Assembly (NCBI RefSeq): GCF_030056655.1
Contig: NZ_JASHIE010000022.1
Location: 50,809-114,808, forward strand
Length of the DNA stretch: 64,000 nt
Source of the DNA: Flectobacillus rivi
Lineage (GTDB): Bacteria > Bacteroidota > Bacteroidia > Cytophagales > Spirosomataceae
Direction: 5' to 3'
Below are positions 45,285 through 53,801 of this stretch, in pieces. The notes beneath the pieces were generated by a model, which worked only from the letters and a program-made list of their open reading frames with translations, had not been told where the DNA came from and did no database searches. Every line of letters starts with the position of its first letter. Within the stretch, counting starts at the first letter, position 1. The translations under genes and the position numbers were made by a program.

Positions 45285-46673
45285 ATGGAAGGACTAGTGA
45301 AGGTTGGACAACTCATTTTGGGTTTGTCGATTTTAGTAAGTTTACACGAATTTGGGCATTATATCACTGCCAAATGGTTTAAGATGCGAGTAGATAGATT
45401 CTACTTATTCTTCGATTTTCTTTTTCCAATACCTACTTTATTGAATTTTGCTTTATTCAAAAAGAAAATTGGCGAGACAGAATATGGTTTAGGATGGTTC
45501 CCACTTGGCGGTTATGTATCAATCGCTGGTATGATCGATGAAACACAGGATGCGTCTAAACTATCAGCTACACCTGAGCCTTGGGAGTTTCGTGGCAAAC
45601 CTGCTTGGCAACGTCTTATCGTAATGTTAGGTGGTATCATCGTCAATGTGATTTTGGGGGTGTTAATCTTTTGGGGTATTAGCTTCAAAGAAGGTAATAA
45701 CTACATCTCTAAAGCTGAACTCAATAAAGAAGGTTTGTACGCTGGAGTACTTGGTAAAGAAGTAGGCTTTCAGTTAGGTGATAAAGTATTAAAAGTAAAT
45801 GGTGAAGATTTTCATAGCTATACAGATATTGCTGGTGCTATTTTAGAAGATAAGACTGTTTATACGGTTGACAGAAATGGGAAAACTGTAGAAATCGTTA
45901 TTCCAAGTGATTTCTTAAATAAGCTATCTGACCAAAAAGGCGAATTTATTCAACCATTGTACAAGTTTAAAGTGGCTCGTGTTGCTGAACCAAAAGAAGC
46001 TTCTTTTCTGGATAAACTTTTAGGAAATCCAGCTCCAGCTCCTGCGCCAGCTTACACAGCAGGTATGAAGGATGGAGACGAAATTGTCTCGATTAATGGA
46101 ACACCAGTGAAATTCTTCCAGACTTTCAAGGAAGAACTTCAAAAGTATAAAAACAAACCAGTAACCTTGGCTATTATGCGTGCTGGTAAAGCCGATACGC
46201 TACGTATGACTACAGCTGAAGATGGTACATTGGGATTTTTTCCTGAGTATTTGGTTCAAAAATCACACGAAGATTATACTTTGGGTCAAGCTTTTGTAGT
46301 GGGAGCGGGCAATGCTTTTGATGTAGTGTGGAAAAACATTCAAGGTTTCAAGAAAATTTTTGCAGGTCAAGTTCGTGCTGATAAAGCGTTGAGTGGACCA
46401 TTCGAAATTGCTGATATGTACGGCTCACACTGGGATTGGTTAAACTTCTGGAGTTTGACGGGCTTACTTTCGATGGCTTTGGCGTTTATGAATTTATTGC
46501 CAATTCCTGCCTTGGATGGTGGTCATGCTCTATTCTTGTTGTTTGAAATTATTACAGGTCGTCCGCCATCAGAAAAATTCATGGAGCGTGCTCAGCAAGT
46601 AGGAACCGTGATTTTACTAGGTTTGATGGTATTCGTTTTAGGTAATGGTGCTTTTAAGAAGTTTTTCTCATAA
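45285..46673 (+). CDS. rseP: RIP metalloprotease RseP (site-2 protease)
   Basis: 462 residues. Zinc motif HEFGH at 21-25 in the first membrane helix; the distal NLLPIPALDGGH motif (Asp ligand) near 405-416. Two periplasmic PDZ-like domains lie between: GDKVLKVNGEDFHSYTDI (about 165-250) and DGDEIVSINGTPVKFFQTF (about 265-325). It cleaves membrane-bound regulators such as anti-sigma factors after a first cut. An Ala-Pro-rich hinge (PAPAPAPAY) precedes the second PDZ. Normal length. A terminator-like hairpin begins 54 nt after the stop, inside the next gene. Confidence 0.97.
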   Translation: MEGLVKVGQLILGLSILVSLHEFGHYITAKWFKMRVDRFYLFFDFLFPIPTLLNFALFKKKIGETEYGLGWFPLGGYVSIAGMIDETQDASKLSATPEPWEFRGKPAWQRLIVMLGGIIVNVILGVLIFWGISFKEGNNYISKAELNKEGLYAGVLGKEVGFQLGDKVLKVNGEDFHSYTDIAGAILEDKTVYTVDRNGKTVEIVIPSDFLNKLSDQKGEFIQPLYKFKVARVAEPKEASFLDKLLGNPAPAPAPAYTAGMKDGDEIVSINGTPVKFFQTFKEELQKYKNKPVTLAIMRAGKADTLRMTTAEDGTLGFFPEYLVQKSHEDYTLGQAFVVGAGNAFDVVWKNIQGFKKIFAGQVRADKALSGPFEIADMYGSHWDWLNFWSLTGLLSMALAFMNLLPIPALDGGHALFLLFEIITGRPPSEKFMERAQQVGTVILLGLMVFVLGNGAFKKFFS

Positions 46674-46698
46674 ACTCATTATACAGTACAACAAACGT

Positions 46699-47238
46699 AT
46701 GTTAATAAAATCAAAAAAATATATTCAAAAACCTGTGAGATTCTCTTACAGGTTTTTGCTTTTGGGCGTAATGCTATCACTTGGATTGATGGCATTTAAG
46801 AAACATGCCTTCCATACAAGTATTACCGAAATGCGTTATAACGCTAAGGAAAAAAGCTTTGAAATAAGTCTACGTGTTTTTAAGGATGATTTAGAAACAG
46901 TATTGACAAAAGAAAATCAAGGCAAGAAGATTGTACTGGACAAAACTGAAAAGTTTGACCCACAAATTGATAAATACATACAAAAGCATTTTGTGTGGTT
47001 CAATGCTCGTAATCAACGAGTACCTTATCATTACTTAGGAAAAGAACAAGAAGGAGACGCCATGTGGTTGTATATCGAAATGCCTGCGCAAGATCCTATT
47101 AGTGGTTCAAAACTTCAAAATGATGTATTGGTGGATGAATTTGATGACCAAACTAATGTGGTTAATCTGTTTTATCAGTCAGAAAAGAAATCCTTTATTT
47201 TTAATCAAAAGAATAAGGTATTTGGGGTAAGTTTTTAG
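46699..47238 (+). CDS. DUF6702-like exported protein
   Basis: 179 residues from the ATG at 46699 (MLIKSKKYIQKPVRF); an upstream ATG at 46645 would overlap rseP by 29 nt and is less likely. A signal or anchor helix (FLLLGVMLSLGLMAF) precedes HTSITEMRYNAKEKSFEISL, the family's opening strand. The pattern ...VFKDDLETVL... DKYIQKHF ... FYQSEKKSFIFNQKNK matches Bacteroidota DUF6702 proteins, small beta-sandwich periplasmic proteins of unknown function. Its last 38 nt overlap the 3' end of the convergent mcrC gene. A terminator-like hairpin lies inside its first codons. Confidence 0.82.
   Translation: MLIKSKKYIQKPVRFSYRFLLLGVMLSLGLMAFKKHAFHTSITEMRYNAKEKSFEISLRVFKDDLETVLTKENQGKKIVLDKTEKFDPQIDKYIQKHFVWFNARNQRVPYHYLGKEQEGDAMWLYIEMPAQDPISGSKLQNDVLVDEFDDQTNVVNLFYQSEKKSFIFNQKNKVFGVSF
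46727..46757 (+). terminator. terminator-like hairpin after rseP, inside the next gene's start
   Basis: AAAAACCTGT, 11-nt loop, ACAGGTTTTT, then GCTTTTGG. A perfect 10-bp stem (extendable with GAGA/TCTC and a TT bulge) ending in a T-run. It overlaps codons 10-20 of the DUF6702-like gene. Confidence 0.6.
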
Positions 47239-48244
47239 TTACAATTTCCAATAAGTCTTCGTGGATTTTCTCCCAAGGTTGAGCTAAGTTTACCGTCTCA
47301 ATATGGATATGATGCTGCTCTGAAGTATAAGATAAGCTTAAAGATTGCTTGACCGTTGGATACAATAAGATACCTTCAGCCTGCTCGTCAGGCTGATTTT
47401 TTAGGTAGGCAAATAACTGGTAGAGGTTCTCGGTATGTATTTTTTCTGAGTTAAAATAGGTATTTAAAGTACGAGCATAGTACTTGGTATCAATAATCAA
47501 TTTTTTGCCATTGTTCAAAATCAAACTAATATCAGTTTGCATTTTGGGCAAATACTGTGGGTCTGTTCCTGTAAGCTTCCATTGAAGTCTTTCTCTAAAA
47601 ACCTTAGCACTTTTGAGTTCTATTTTATAAAAATTACGAACAAAAGCTTCAAATAAACCCGCCATTTTGCGGTCATCTTGCTCAAAATCTCTGAATAAAA
47701 TACTCTCTCCCTGTTCACTTACCATACTTTGACCGTAAAGCAATTCACAAATATGTAGTAAAAACGTATAGGTCGTATTTCTATGGCATTGAGCAAAAGC
47801 CTGACGGAACAATGCTTCGTGTAAAGATATTTCTTGAATATGATGCAGTCTACGTAACTCTGATTGTAAACTTTGGTGAATTTTATCTGAAAGGGTTGAT
47901 ACTTTGAGAAGTCGGACAAGGCTACTTTTTAAAATCTGATTAGCCAAAATATTATCAGAAAATTCATCAAATTCACAATATGCCATTCCTTTCTCAAATG
48001 CTCCAGTTGCTAGAGAAGGAGAGATATGTACTTTGCCTCTTATGCCTTGAATATATTGATTTTGTTCTGTGTAATTCTTGAAATATCCTTTCTTCCAAAG
48101 CGTAGGTAGCTCTCTAACCAAGATACTCGCTAATAATTCATAAATACTTTTTTGCCCTGACACACCAGCTTTTACCAAGTGGCGTTGCTCAAGTTTATCC
48201 CAAGCATAACAAAGCAAAAAGTATATGTTTTCAATTGGAATCAT
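47201..48244 (-). CDS. mcrC: McrC-type restriction endonuclease subunit
   Basis: 347 residues. The N-terminal PIENIYFLLCYAWDKLEQRH and IRGKVHISPSLATGAF blocks are typical of McrC and the related LlaJI family. The PD-(D/E)xK nuclease core is near residues 233-251: TDISLILNNGKKLIIDTKYY (first Asp, then D-T-K). McrC is the nuclease partner of the GTP-driven McrB ring and cuts DNA with modified cytosines. It starts 116 nt after the mcrB stop on the same strand. The 3' end overlaps the convergent DUF6702-like gene by 38 nt. Confidence 0.93.
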   Translation of the reverse strand: MIPIENIYFLLCYAWDKLEQRHLVKAGVSGQKSIYELLASILVRELPTLWKKGYFKNYTEQNQYIQGIRGKVHISPSLATGAFEKGMAYCEFDEFSDNILANQILKSSLVRLLKVSTLSDKIHQSLQSELRRLHHIQEISLHEALFRQAFAQCHRNTTYTFLLHICELLYGQSMVSEQGESILFRDFEQDDRKMAGLFEAFVRNFYKIELKSAKVFRERLQWKLTGTDPQYLPKMQTDISLILNNGKKLIIDTKYYARTLNTYFNSEKIHTENLYQLFAYLKNQPDEQAEGILLYPTVKQSLSLSYTSEQHHIHIETVNLAQPWEKIHEDLLEIVTKNLPQIPYSFD

Positions 48245-48359
48245 GTTGGAGCCTATGTGAGAAATCGTCTTTACTGGTTCAAGACTTAGTCTTGGGCTGA
48301 TTTTTAATATAGTTTACAAGCTGAAACAAAAGATAGTCCGAGGCTAAGTCTACCCACAG

Positions 48360-49685
48360 CTACCCAAGCAGTTCCTCTACGCAATTTTGAACCTTTTCGG
48401 GCTGGTCGTACCAATATTCTTCAAGCAAAGGAGCTATTTCAAGTTGAATAATACGCTTATACCATTTTTGTGGATTTTCACCTGTAGGAAAATGCGTAAA
48501 ATAGCTATGTCCGATTTGAAAGCCCTTTAGTAAATGCCTATCTTGAGTAATTTCTTGGTTTAGTAAGTTGAATTTTTGAGCAATACCTTCTACAAATTCC
48601 TTATCTAGTCCTTGCCCGACTAAGCAATTTACCCACCGTTCATTGAAACATGGTTGTAAACTAATAAAGGCAAAGCGACGACGAAGTGCATAGTCAATCG
48701 TTGTTAATGAGCGGTCGGCAGTATTCATGGTTCCGATGATATGAAGGTTATCGGGAACGGAAAAAGGTTCAGCATCTTTGTCACCATAAGTCAATGGAAT
48801 TTCGTTGGCTCGTCCACGCTTATCATTTTCAATAAGTAAGAGTAATTCCCCGAAAATACGACTTAGATTTCCACGATTTATTTCATCAATAATAAAGAAA
48901 TGGTCAATTCCAGCATTGCGTTGAGCCATTTTACAAAACTCATAAAAGACTCCATTTTTGAGCTTAAAACCACCGTCTCCATCAGGTCTTAGTCCTTGGA
49001 TAAAATCTTCGTAAGAATAAGACTGATGAAACTGTACCATTTTGATTCGCGCTTCATCTTTCGTACCTATGAGTGTGTAGGCTAGCTTCTTTGCCAAGAA
49101 GGTTTTGCCGACTCCTGGAGGGCCTTGAAGAATAATATTCTTTTTATATTTGAGGGTCTCAACTATTTCATCAAATTGCTCAGCTTCGATAAATAAATCA
49201 GCTAAAGCGTCATTTCTTTCAAAGGGGATAATGATATTTTCGGCAGCGATAGATTCTTTTTGTAAATCTATCATCGCTTGAATTGCCTCAAATTCGTCTT
49301 CGGAGATTTGAAACAAACTTCCTTGATTATTCTTCAGAATATCTGAGTCTTTCAGAAAATGAATTTGCTTGAGTTCTGCCCATTCAATCGGAAAAGGGAG
49401 TTTTTCCTTCAAACAAAAAGCAATAGATTCGCCTGCTATAGGATGAACATGTAATGGTTCGGTAATTTCTAGGATAGCTTTAATTTGTTTGACAGGGGTA
49501 CTTTCATAACCAATCACCCAATCACCTTTTTGTACGGTTTGAAAGTGTTGGTAAATACGGCGTTTATTTCCGAATTCGTTATGTGAGGTAAAGAGTTGAG
49601 ATTGGTGATAGCGGAGCTGTTCAATTGACCCTGTTTTGGGATTAAAATTGAGCCACCAATAGTTTCTATTTTTTTGAAATGACAT
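48360..49685 (-). CDS. mcrB: McrB-type AAA+ GTPase with N-terminal EVE domain
   Basis: 441 residues from the ATG at 49685 (MSFQKNRNYWWLNFNP); an ATG at 49724 would add 13 residues. Residues about 5-145 form an EVE/PUA-like domain: NYWWLNFNPKTGS, GDWVIGYESTPVKQIKAILE. The AAA+ core carries Walker A GPPGVGKTF near 188-196, Walker B/McrB signature HFFIIDEINRGNLSRIFGEL, the NTADRSLTTIDYALRRRF sensor segment and LLKGFQIGHSYF. McrB normally uses GTP. EVE domains read modified bases, here probably 5-methyl- or hydroxymethylcytosine, so this is a modification-dependent (type IV) restriction system with mcrC. No modification methylase is nearby. Confidence 0.93.
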   Translation of the reverse strand: MSFQKNRNYWWLNFNPKTGSIEQLRYHQSQLFTSHNEFGNKRRIYQHFQTVQKGDWVIGYESTPVKQIKAILEITEPLHVHPIAGESIAFCLKEKLPFPIEWAELKQIHFLKDSDILKNNQGSLFQISEDEFEAIQAMIDLQKESIAAENIIIPFERNDALADLFIEAEQFDEIVETLKYKKNIILQGPPGVGKTFLAKKLAYTLIGTKDEARIKMVQFHQSYSYEDFIQGLRPDGDGGFKLKNGVFYEFCKMAQRNAGIDHFFIIDEINRGNLSRIFGELLLLIENDKRGRANEIPLTYGDKDAEPFSVPDNLHIIGTMNTADRSLTTIDYALRRRFAFISLQPCFNERWVNCLVGQGLDKEFVEGIAQKFNLLNQEITQDRHLLKGFQIGHSYFTHFPTGENPQKWYKRIIQLEIAPLLEEYWYDQPEKVQNCVEELLG

Positions 49686-49746
49686 ATAGCAAAGATAAAC
49701 ATTCAAATTGCTCAAGACAAGCATCGGATAGGAGCGAAGCTACAAT

Positions 49747-49780
49747 AAAAAACCCATCTACGAAGGATAGATGGGTTTTT
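49747..49780 (-). terminator. terminator downstream of RNase G gene
   Basis: AAAAACCCATCTA, loop of 7 nt, TAGATGGGTTTTT; perfect 13-bp stem just after the stop at 49788. Confidence 0.9.
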
Positions 49781-49787
49781 ATATTCA

Positions 49788-51344
49788 TTAACCATTGAGT
49801 TCTATTTCTTCTCCGTGGTTGTTATGAAATTTAAAGTCTGTAATACCAAAAGAGCTATCTTGGATAATATTGACCCAAGTTTTGTATTTGAAATACCATT
49901 TCATTCGAAGAGAAGGGAAACCTTTGGTAAAGTATGCATGCAAGAAAGGATGCAATACGATAGTTGGCTTTTTCTCATTTTGTTTGATAATGATATGCTC
50001 AAGGTGATGTTCGATTACATCCGAAACAACAATACTCGCTGTGATTTTGCCTGTACCGCCACAAGTAGGACAGTTTTCAGACGTTACAACGTTCATCTCT
50101 GGGCGTACTCTTTGGCGAGTAATTTGCATTAGGCCAAATTTGGTAAGCGGCAAGATGGTGTATTTTGAGCGGTCAGATTTCATTTCCTCCTTCATGATGT
50201 CATGAATCAGCTTTTTGTGTTCAGCTTTCTTCATATCAATAAAGTCGATAACGATAATGCCACCCATATCGCGAAGACGTAACTGACGAGCAATCTCTTT
50301 GGCTGCTTCGATATTTACGCTTACTGCGGTTGCTTCTTGGTCTTCTTCGCTATTTGATTTGTTACCAGAGTTGACATCAATTACGTGCAAAGCTTCGGTA
50401 TGTTCGATAATCAAATAACCACCAGCAGGAAGACTTACTGAGCGACCAAAAAGCATTTTTAGTTGCTTTTCGATACCGTATTGTTCAAATACTTTGGATT
50501 TACCCTGATGTAATTTTACAATACGTTCTTTTTCTGGTGCGATGTGCTGTACATAAGCACGAGCTTCTTGGAATAATTCTGGCGTGTCAACAATTACGCT
50601 ATCGAAGTTTTCATTCAACAAATCGCGAAGCATTGAAGTAGCACGGCTCATTTCGCCGATGACCTTGTCGCGTGGTTTTGCTGATCTGAGCGCTTTCATT
50701 CCAGCGTCCCATTTGGCTAAAGACTCCTTCAAATCTTTGTCCAATTCCTCTACATCTTTGCCTTCGGCTACAGTTCGAACGATTACGCCAAAATTGGCAG
50801 GCTTGATAGACGACATCAATTTGTGTAATCTTTGGCGTTCGGATTTGGCAGTGATTTTTTTCGAAATGTTTACACCATTCGAAAACGGTACCAAAACTGT
50901 GTAGCGACCAGCGATAGAAATATCGCAAGATAAGCGGGGGCCTTTGGTTGAAATAGGTTCTTTTACGACTTGAACAAGAATAGGAGAGTTTTTCCCTAAA
51001 ACTTTATCAATTTTGTCGTGCTTGTCTATTTCTGGTTCTAGCTTAAAGTTGTCTAATCTTCCAGAATTGTGTCTTCCAGCGATAACATCTTTGGTGAATT
51101 TATTCAGGGAATTGACATTTGGGCCAAGGTCATGATAATGCAAAAAAGCATCTTTTTCATAGCCAATATCAATGAAGGCCGCATTCAATCCCGTAACCAT
51201 TTTCTTGACTGTACCGAGATAAATATCTCCAACAGAAAAGTGTGGTTCGGACTCCTCTAAGTGATACTCCACAATCCTTTTGTCTTGCAAAAGAGCAATG
51301 CGGTCACCTTTGGGAGTCGAATTGATGATTAATTCGTTGCTCAC
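49788..51344 (-). CDS. rng: ribonuclease G/E family endoribonuclease
   Basis: 518 residues, RNase G-sized with no RNase E scaffold tail. S1 RNA-binding domain at about 38-110 (GDIYLGTVKKMVTGLNAAFI, then DIGYEKDAFLHYHDL). The Mg-binding aspartates are in HVIDVNSGN and GGIIVIDFIDM, and the zinc-link CPTCGGTG is near 424-431. The enzyme trims rRNA and starts mRNA decay. The C-terminal segment (FLHAYFTKGFPSLRMKW) is typical of Bacteroidota members. The downstream terminator isolates it from mcrB. Confidence 0.97.
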   Translation of the reverse strand: MSNELIINSTPKGDRIALLQDKRIVEYHLEESEPHFSVGDIYLGTVKKMVTGLNAAFIDIGYEKDAFLHYHDLGPNVNSLNKFTKDVIAGRHNSGRLDNFKLEPEIDKHDKIDKVLGKNSPILVQVVKEPISTKGPRLSCDISIAGRYTVLVPFSNGVNISKKITAKSERQRLHKLMSSIKPANFGVIVRTVAEGKDVEELDKDLKESLAKWDAGMKALRSAKPRDKVIGEMSRATSMLRDLLNENFDSVIVDTPELFQEARAYVQHIAPEKERIVKLHQGKSKVFEQYGIEKQLKMLFGRSVSLPAGGYLIIEHTEALHVIDVNSGNKSNSEEDQEATAVSVNIEAAKEIARQLRLRDMGGIIVIDFIDMKKAEHKKLIHDIMKEEMKSDRSKYTILPLTKFGLMQITRQRVRPEMNVVTSENCPTCGGTGKITASIVVSDVIEHHLEHIIIKQNEKKPTIVLHPFLHAYFTKGFPSLRMKWYFKYKTWVNIIQDSSFGITDFKFHNNHGEEIELNG

Positions 51345-51737
51345 AGGTGATTGAAGGATTAGAAGTGAATAGTATATAAGAAAACGAATATATATTGTCG
51401 CTGTGAGCGGTTGGTGAATAGAAAATCAAAGCCATTAAACTACATATAGAAGGGTTCGTGCCGAAGAGTAAAAAGCAAGTTGTAAGAAATTGATTAAAGC
51501 AACTGAATTTTACAATTGGGAAGTCATTCCATAGGAATGAAATAAAGTAATAGTGAGTCTATAGTATTTTATTGGTTTTTTGATTTTTAATGTTGCTGAC
51601 TTATTGCGTGGCTGTGTATTATGACCAATCTATAATACAACGGAATCCATGCTGTCATGAGCAGATAAATTATTGCCAAGAAATAAAGTAAGAAGGCAAT
51701 GAATTTGGGTTTTACCTAGCAATCTCACAAAAACGAC
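51345..51737. other. AT-rich intergenic DNA upstream of rng
   Basis: Nothing certain. A 43-codon minus-strand stretch at 51587-51715 translates to a plausible membrane segment (FIAFLLYFLAIIYLLMTAWI) but lacks a start codon at its N-terminus, so I do not call it a gene. Confidence 0.4.
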
Positions 51738-51777
51738 AAAAACAGGCTCTTTTCTACGAGAGAAAATAGCCTGTTTT
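51738..51777 (-). terminator. terminator downstream of the mS38-like gene
   Basis: AAAACAGGCT paired with AGCCTGTTTT, with an inner TTTTCT/AGAGAAAA stem; TTTTTGTCGTTTTT follows on the minus strand. Confidence 0.78.
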
Positions 51778-51789
51778 CCAGTAACTAGC

Positions 51790-51827
51790 AACTAAGGATT
51801 AGCACCAATTCGTACTAATCCTTAGTT
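51790..51827 (-). other. 13-bp hairpin between the mS38-like stop and its terminator
   Basis: AACTAAGGATTAG and CTAATCCTTAGTT pair perfectly around a 12-nt loop. It starts 6 nt past the stop codon of the 29-residue gene and lacks a T-run on the minus strand. It may stabilise the short mRNA 3' end. Confidence 0.6.
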
Positions 51828-51832
51828 ACAGA

Positions 51833-51922
51833 TTACTTCTTCTTATGTCTATTCTTTCTAAGACGCTTCTTTCTTTTGTGAGTTGCAATTTTGTGTCTTT
51901 TTCTTTTCTTTCCGCAAGGCAT
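51833..51922 (-). CDS. 29-residue basic protein, AURKAIP1/COX24 (mS38)-like ribosomal protein
   Basis: Reads MPCGKKRKRHKIATHKRKKR followed by LRKNRHKKK and stop. The KRKRHKxxxHKRKKRLRKNRH core is the COX24/AURKAIP1 (Pfam PF08213) signature; the mitochondrial relative is ribosomal protein mS38 of the small subunit. Near-identical tiny proteins are widespread in Bacteroidota and are presumed ribosome-associated. It is far below common gene-calling cut-offs. Start: only ATG in frame. It lies between the TPR gene and rng on the same strand, followed by two hairpins. Confidence 0.9.
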   Translation of the reverse strand: MPCGKKRKRHKIATHKRKKRLRKNRHKKK

Positions 51923-52026
51923 GACTTTAAAAGGTTTTAAATGTTACGAAATCTGTTTTAGTTGTTTGTCACAGAAGATTCCTATCCAAGCACAATTTAG
52001 TGATAAAGTAGGAACTTACCGAGAAC

Positions 52027-52893
52027 TTATTTTAATTTTGATAAAATTTCATTGGCAGCTGCCTTCTCCTGAGGGTCTTTGCTATTGGCTAAAACCTTCT
52101 CTAGAATTGTGCGAGCTTCATCAGTACGGTCGAGTTCTGCCAAACAGTATCCCAAGTTCAAAGCTGCTTTAGAATTAGCAGGATTGATTTTTAGGATTTG
52201 TTTAAAACGCTCAACGGCCTTCCCAAACTGATTCGACCGAATTGATAGAATCCCCAAATTGAACAATGCTGGTTCAAACTCAGGCTCTTTTGCAATTACC
52301 TCACGAAGCATCAAAATTCCTTGCATAGGAGTTGATGTTGAAACGTAAGTCATTGCCATGTTCGTTTTTGCTAGAAGATTATTCGGATTTTTGGTTAAAA
52401 TTTCCTGATACAACGTTCTAGCTTTTTCTCCCATATTCTTGGTTTTTGCATCTTCGAGTGCATAGGTGAAGGCTTCATAATATAAATCTGCCGCCTTCAT
52501 CAAGTTGCGCTCGTTGTTATCAAGTTTTACGACTTCTTCTGCATAATAGGCAGCACTGTCGTATCTTGTAAATGCTGTAAACTTCGAAATAAGAGCATTT
52601 GCTGCTTCGATTTTATCTTGCTTGCTTGAACTTCCTAAATATTTCGCTCGTAAACTCTCAACTACCTTGCTCTGTTCGGGGCTAAGGGCTGTGCCATGGC
52701 TTTCACTAGCTTCACCTTCGGTGTGCTGATGGGTATCTTCCGACTCAACGGCTTTATCACGATTGGCAGAGCCAGTCTGTGCTGTTTGCTCTAAGGTCTT
52801 TTTTTCGTCACTTACCACAACCTTCGGAAGGCTATATAAAGCTCCAACCGTACCCAGTGCAACCACTATTATGAAGATAAAAGACTTTTGCAT
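52027..52893 (-). CDS. TPR-repeat protein with N-terminal membrane anchor
   Basis: 288 residues. Residues 5-22 form a single transmembrane or signal-anchor helix (FIFIIVVALGTVGALY), followed by a His/Glu-rich linker (EDTHQHTEGEASESHG). Residues about 120-288 are four to five tetratricopeptide repeats (NNLLAKTNMAMTYVSTSTPM, EPALFNLGILSIRSNQFGKA, SKAALNLGYCLAELDRTDEA). TPRs bind partner proteins; partner unknown. The gene sits between HU and the mS38-like gene, an order I believe recurs in Bacteroidota. The upstream region carries the AACAGATAAC word (52909-52918). Confidence 0.88.
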   Translation of the reverse strand: MQKSFIFIIVVALGTVGALYSLPKVVVSDEKKTLEQTAQTGSANRDKAVESEDTHQHTEGEASESHGTALSPEQSKVVESLRAKYLGSSSKQDKIEAANALISKFTAFTRYDSAAYYAEEVVKLDNNERNLMKAADLYYEAFTYALEDAKTKNMGEKARTLYQEILTKNPNNLLAKTNMAMTYVSTSTPMQGILMLREVIAKEPEFEPALFNLGILSIRSNQFGKAVERFKQILKINPANSKAALNLGYCLAELDRTDEARTILEKVLANSKDPQEKAAANEILSKLK

Positions 52894-52916
52894 GTCGTTT
52901 ACAGATCTGTTATCTG

Positions 52917-52958
52917 TTATGGGTTATCGGCTATGAGTTCATAACTGATAACCTATAA
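52917..52958. other. hairpin between HU and TPR genes
   Basis: TTATgGGTTATC (52917-52928) pairs with GATAACCtATAA (52947-52958) around an 18-nt loop. It may weakly terminate HU transcripts; no T-run. Confidence 0.45.
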
Positions 52959-52979
52959 CGGACAACTTATTGCGAAAAA

Positions 52980-53264
52980 TTACTTAGCGTTAGTTTTAAC
53001 TTGCTCGATAAATATTTTAGCAGGTTTGAAGCTTGGAATAAAGTGCTCGTCAATCACAATAGAAGTGTTTTTCGAGATGTTACGAGCAACCTTCTTAGCT
53101 CTTTTCTTGTTCACAAAACTACCGAATCCACGAACGTAGATAGGTTCACCTCCAGCCAAGTTATCTTTAACTACAGTGAAGAATGACTCTAGAGTGCTAG
53201 ATACATCTGCCTTGTCAATGCCCGTCTTGTCTGCGATTTCTGCGATTACGTCTGCTTTTGTCAC
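52980..53264 (-). CDS. HU/IHF family DNA-binding protein
   Basis: 94 residues, complete. MTKADVIAEIADKTGIDKAD plus the GFGSFVNKKRAKKVARN beta-arm signature of bacterial HU/IHF proteins, ending IPSFKPAKIFIEQVKTNAK. It bends and compacts DNA. It is divergent to mutY across a 572-bp gap and has a TACCTTTG -7 box 165 nt upstream. Confidence 0.96.
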   Translation of the reverse strand: MTKADVIAEIADKTGIDKADVSSTLESFFTVVKDNLAGGEPIYVRGFGSFVNKKRAKKVARNISKNTSIVIDEHFIPSFKPAKIFIEQVKTNAK

Positions 53265-53428
53265 TTTTTTAAAAAATTTAGGAGTTAATAAAATATGATA
53301 AACAATGGTTGTCGGTTGCCATAAGTTTCCAAAAAATTCAGTTGAATTAGCATCGATTAAGGTCGATTTCAGTGAATTTTGCTAACTCTCACAGCCTCAA
53401 ATTATAAGCCCCTGATTATTAAGGGTCA

Positions 53429-53436
53429 CAAAGGTA
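53429..53436 (-). promoter_or_regulatory. -7 box of HU gene promoter
   Basis: Minus-strand TACCTTTG, a full consensus match; the -33 element is not obvious. Confidence 0.42.
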
Positions 53437-53769
53437 CGACTTTGGTTTCAAATATGAAAGAATCAATAAATAAATGTCTTAACTTTTTTTTCGTAAATGC
53501 TTAATTTTTAGCTATTTGAATTCTAATTCTAAAATTAATCTAATTCAGACTTCTTGCTTTTCTCCTATTATTCCTCGGTTTTTGTTGTACTTCTTTCATG
53601 AATCATGGATTATTTATAGATTGTTTTATTCTAAATCCCTTCCTTTATTTTTGTTGAATCTATCCTCCTTTTGGACCAGATAGGTTTCTTAAAAGATTTT
53701 CACTTTTATAAACCTATTTTATACTTTGTAGGTTAAATCAAAACAAGTTTTTTCAGTATTGCTTGATGG

Positions 53770-53801
53770 TTTGTTTCAAAAACCTCCATTATTTATCTTT
53801 T
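53770..53801 (+). promoter_or_regulatory. promoter of mutY
   Basis: TTTG (53770-53773), exactly 20 nt, then TATCTTTT (53794-53801), seven of eight matches to -7 TAnnTTTG pattern and spacing; 35 nt before the ATG. Confidence 0.5.

Noticed and set aside
51587..51715. 43-codon minus-strand stretch with a membrane-like segment
   Set aside because: No start codon at the N-terminus (preceded by a stop, first codon GTA) and no promoter after the upstream terminator. Possibly a remnant; not enough to call.
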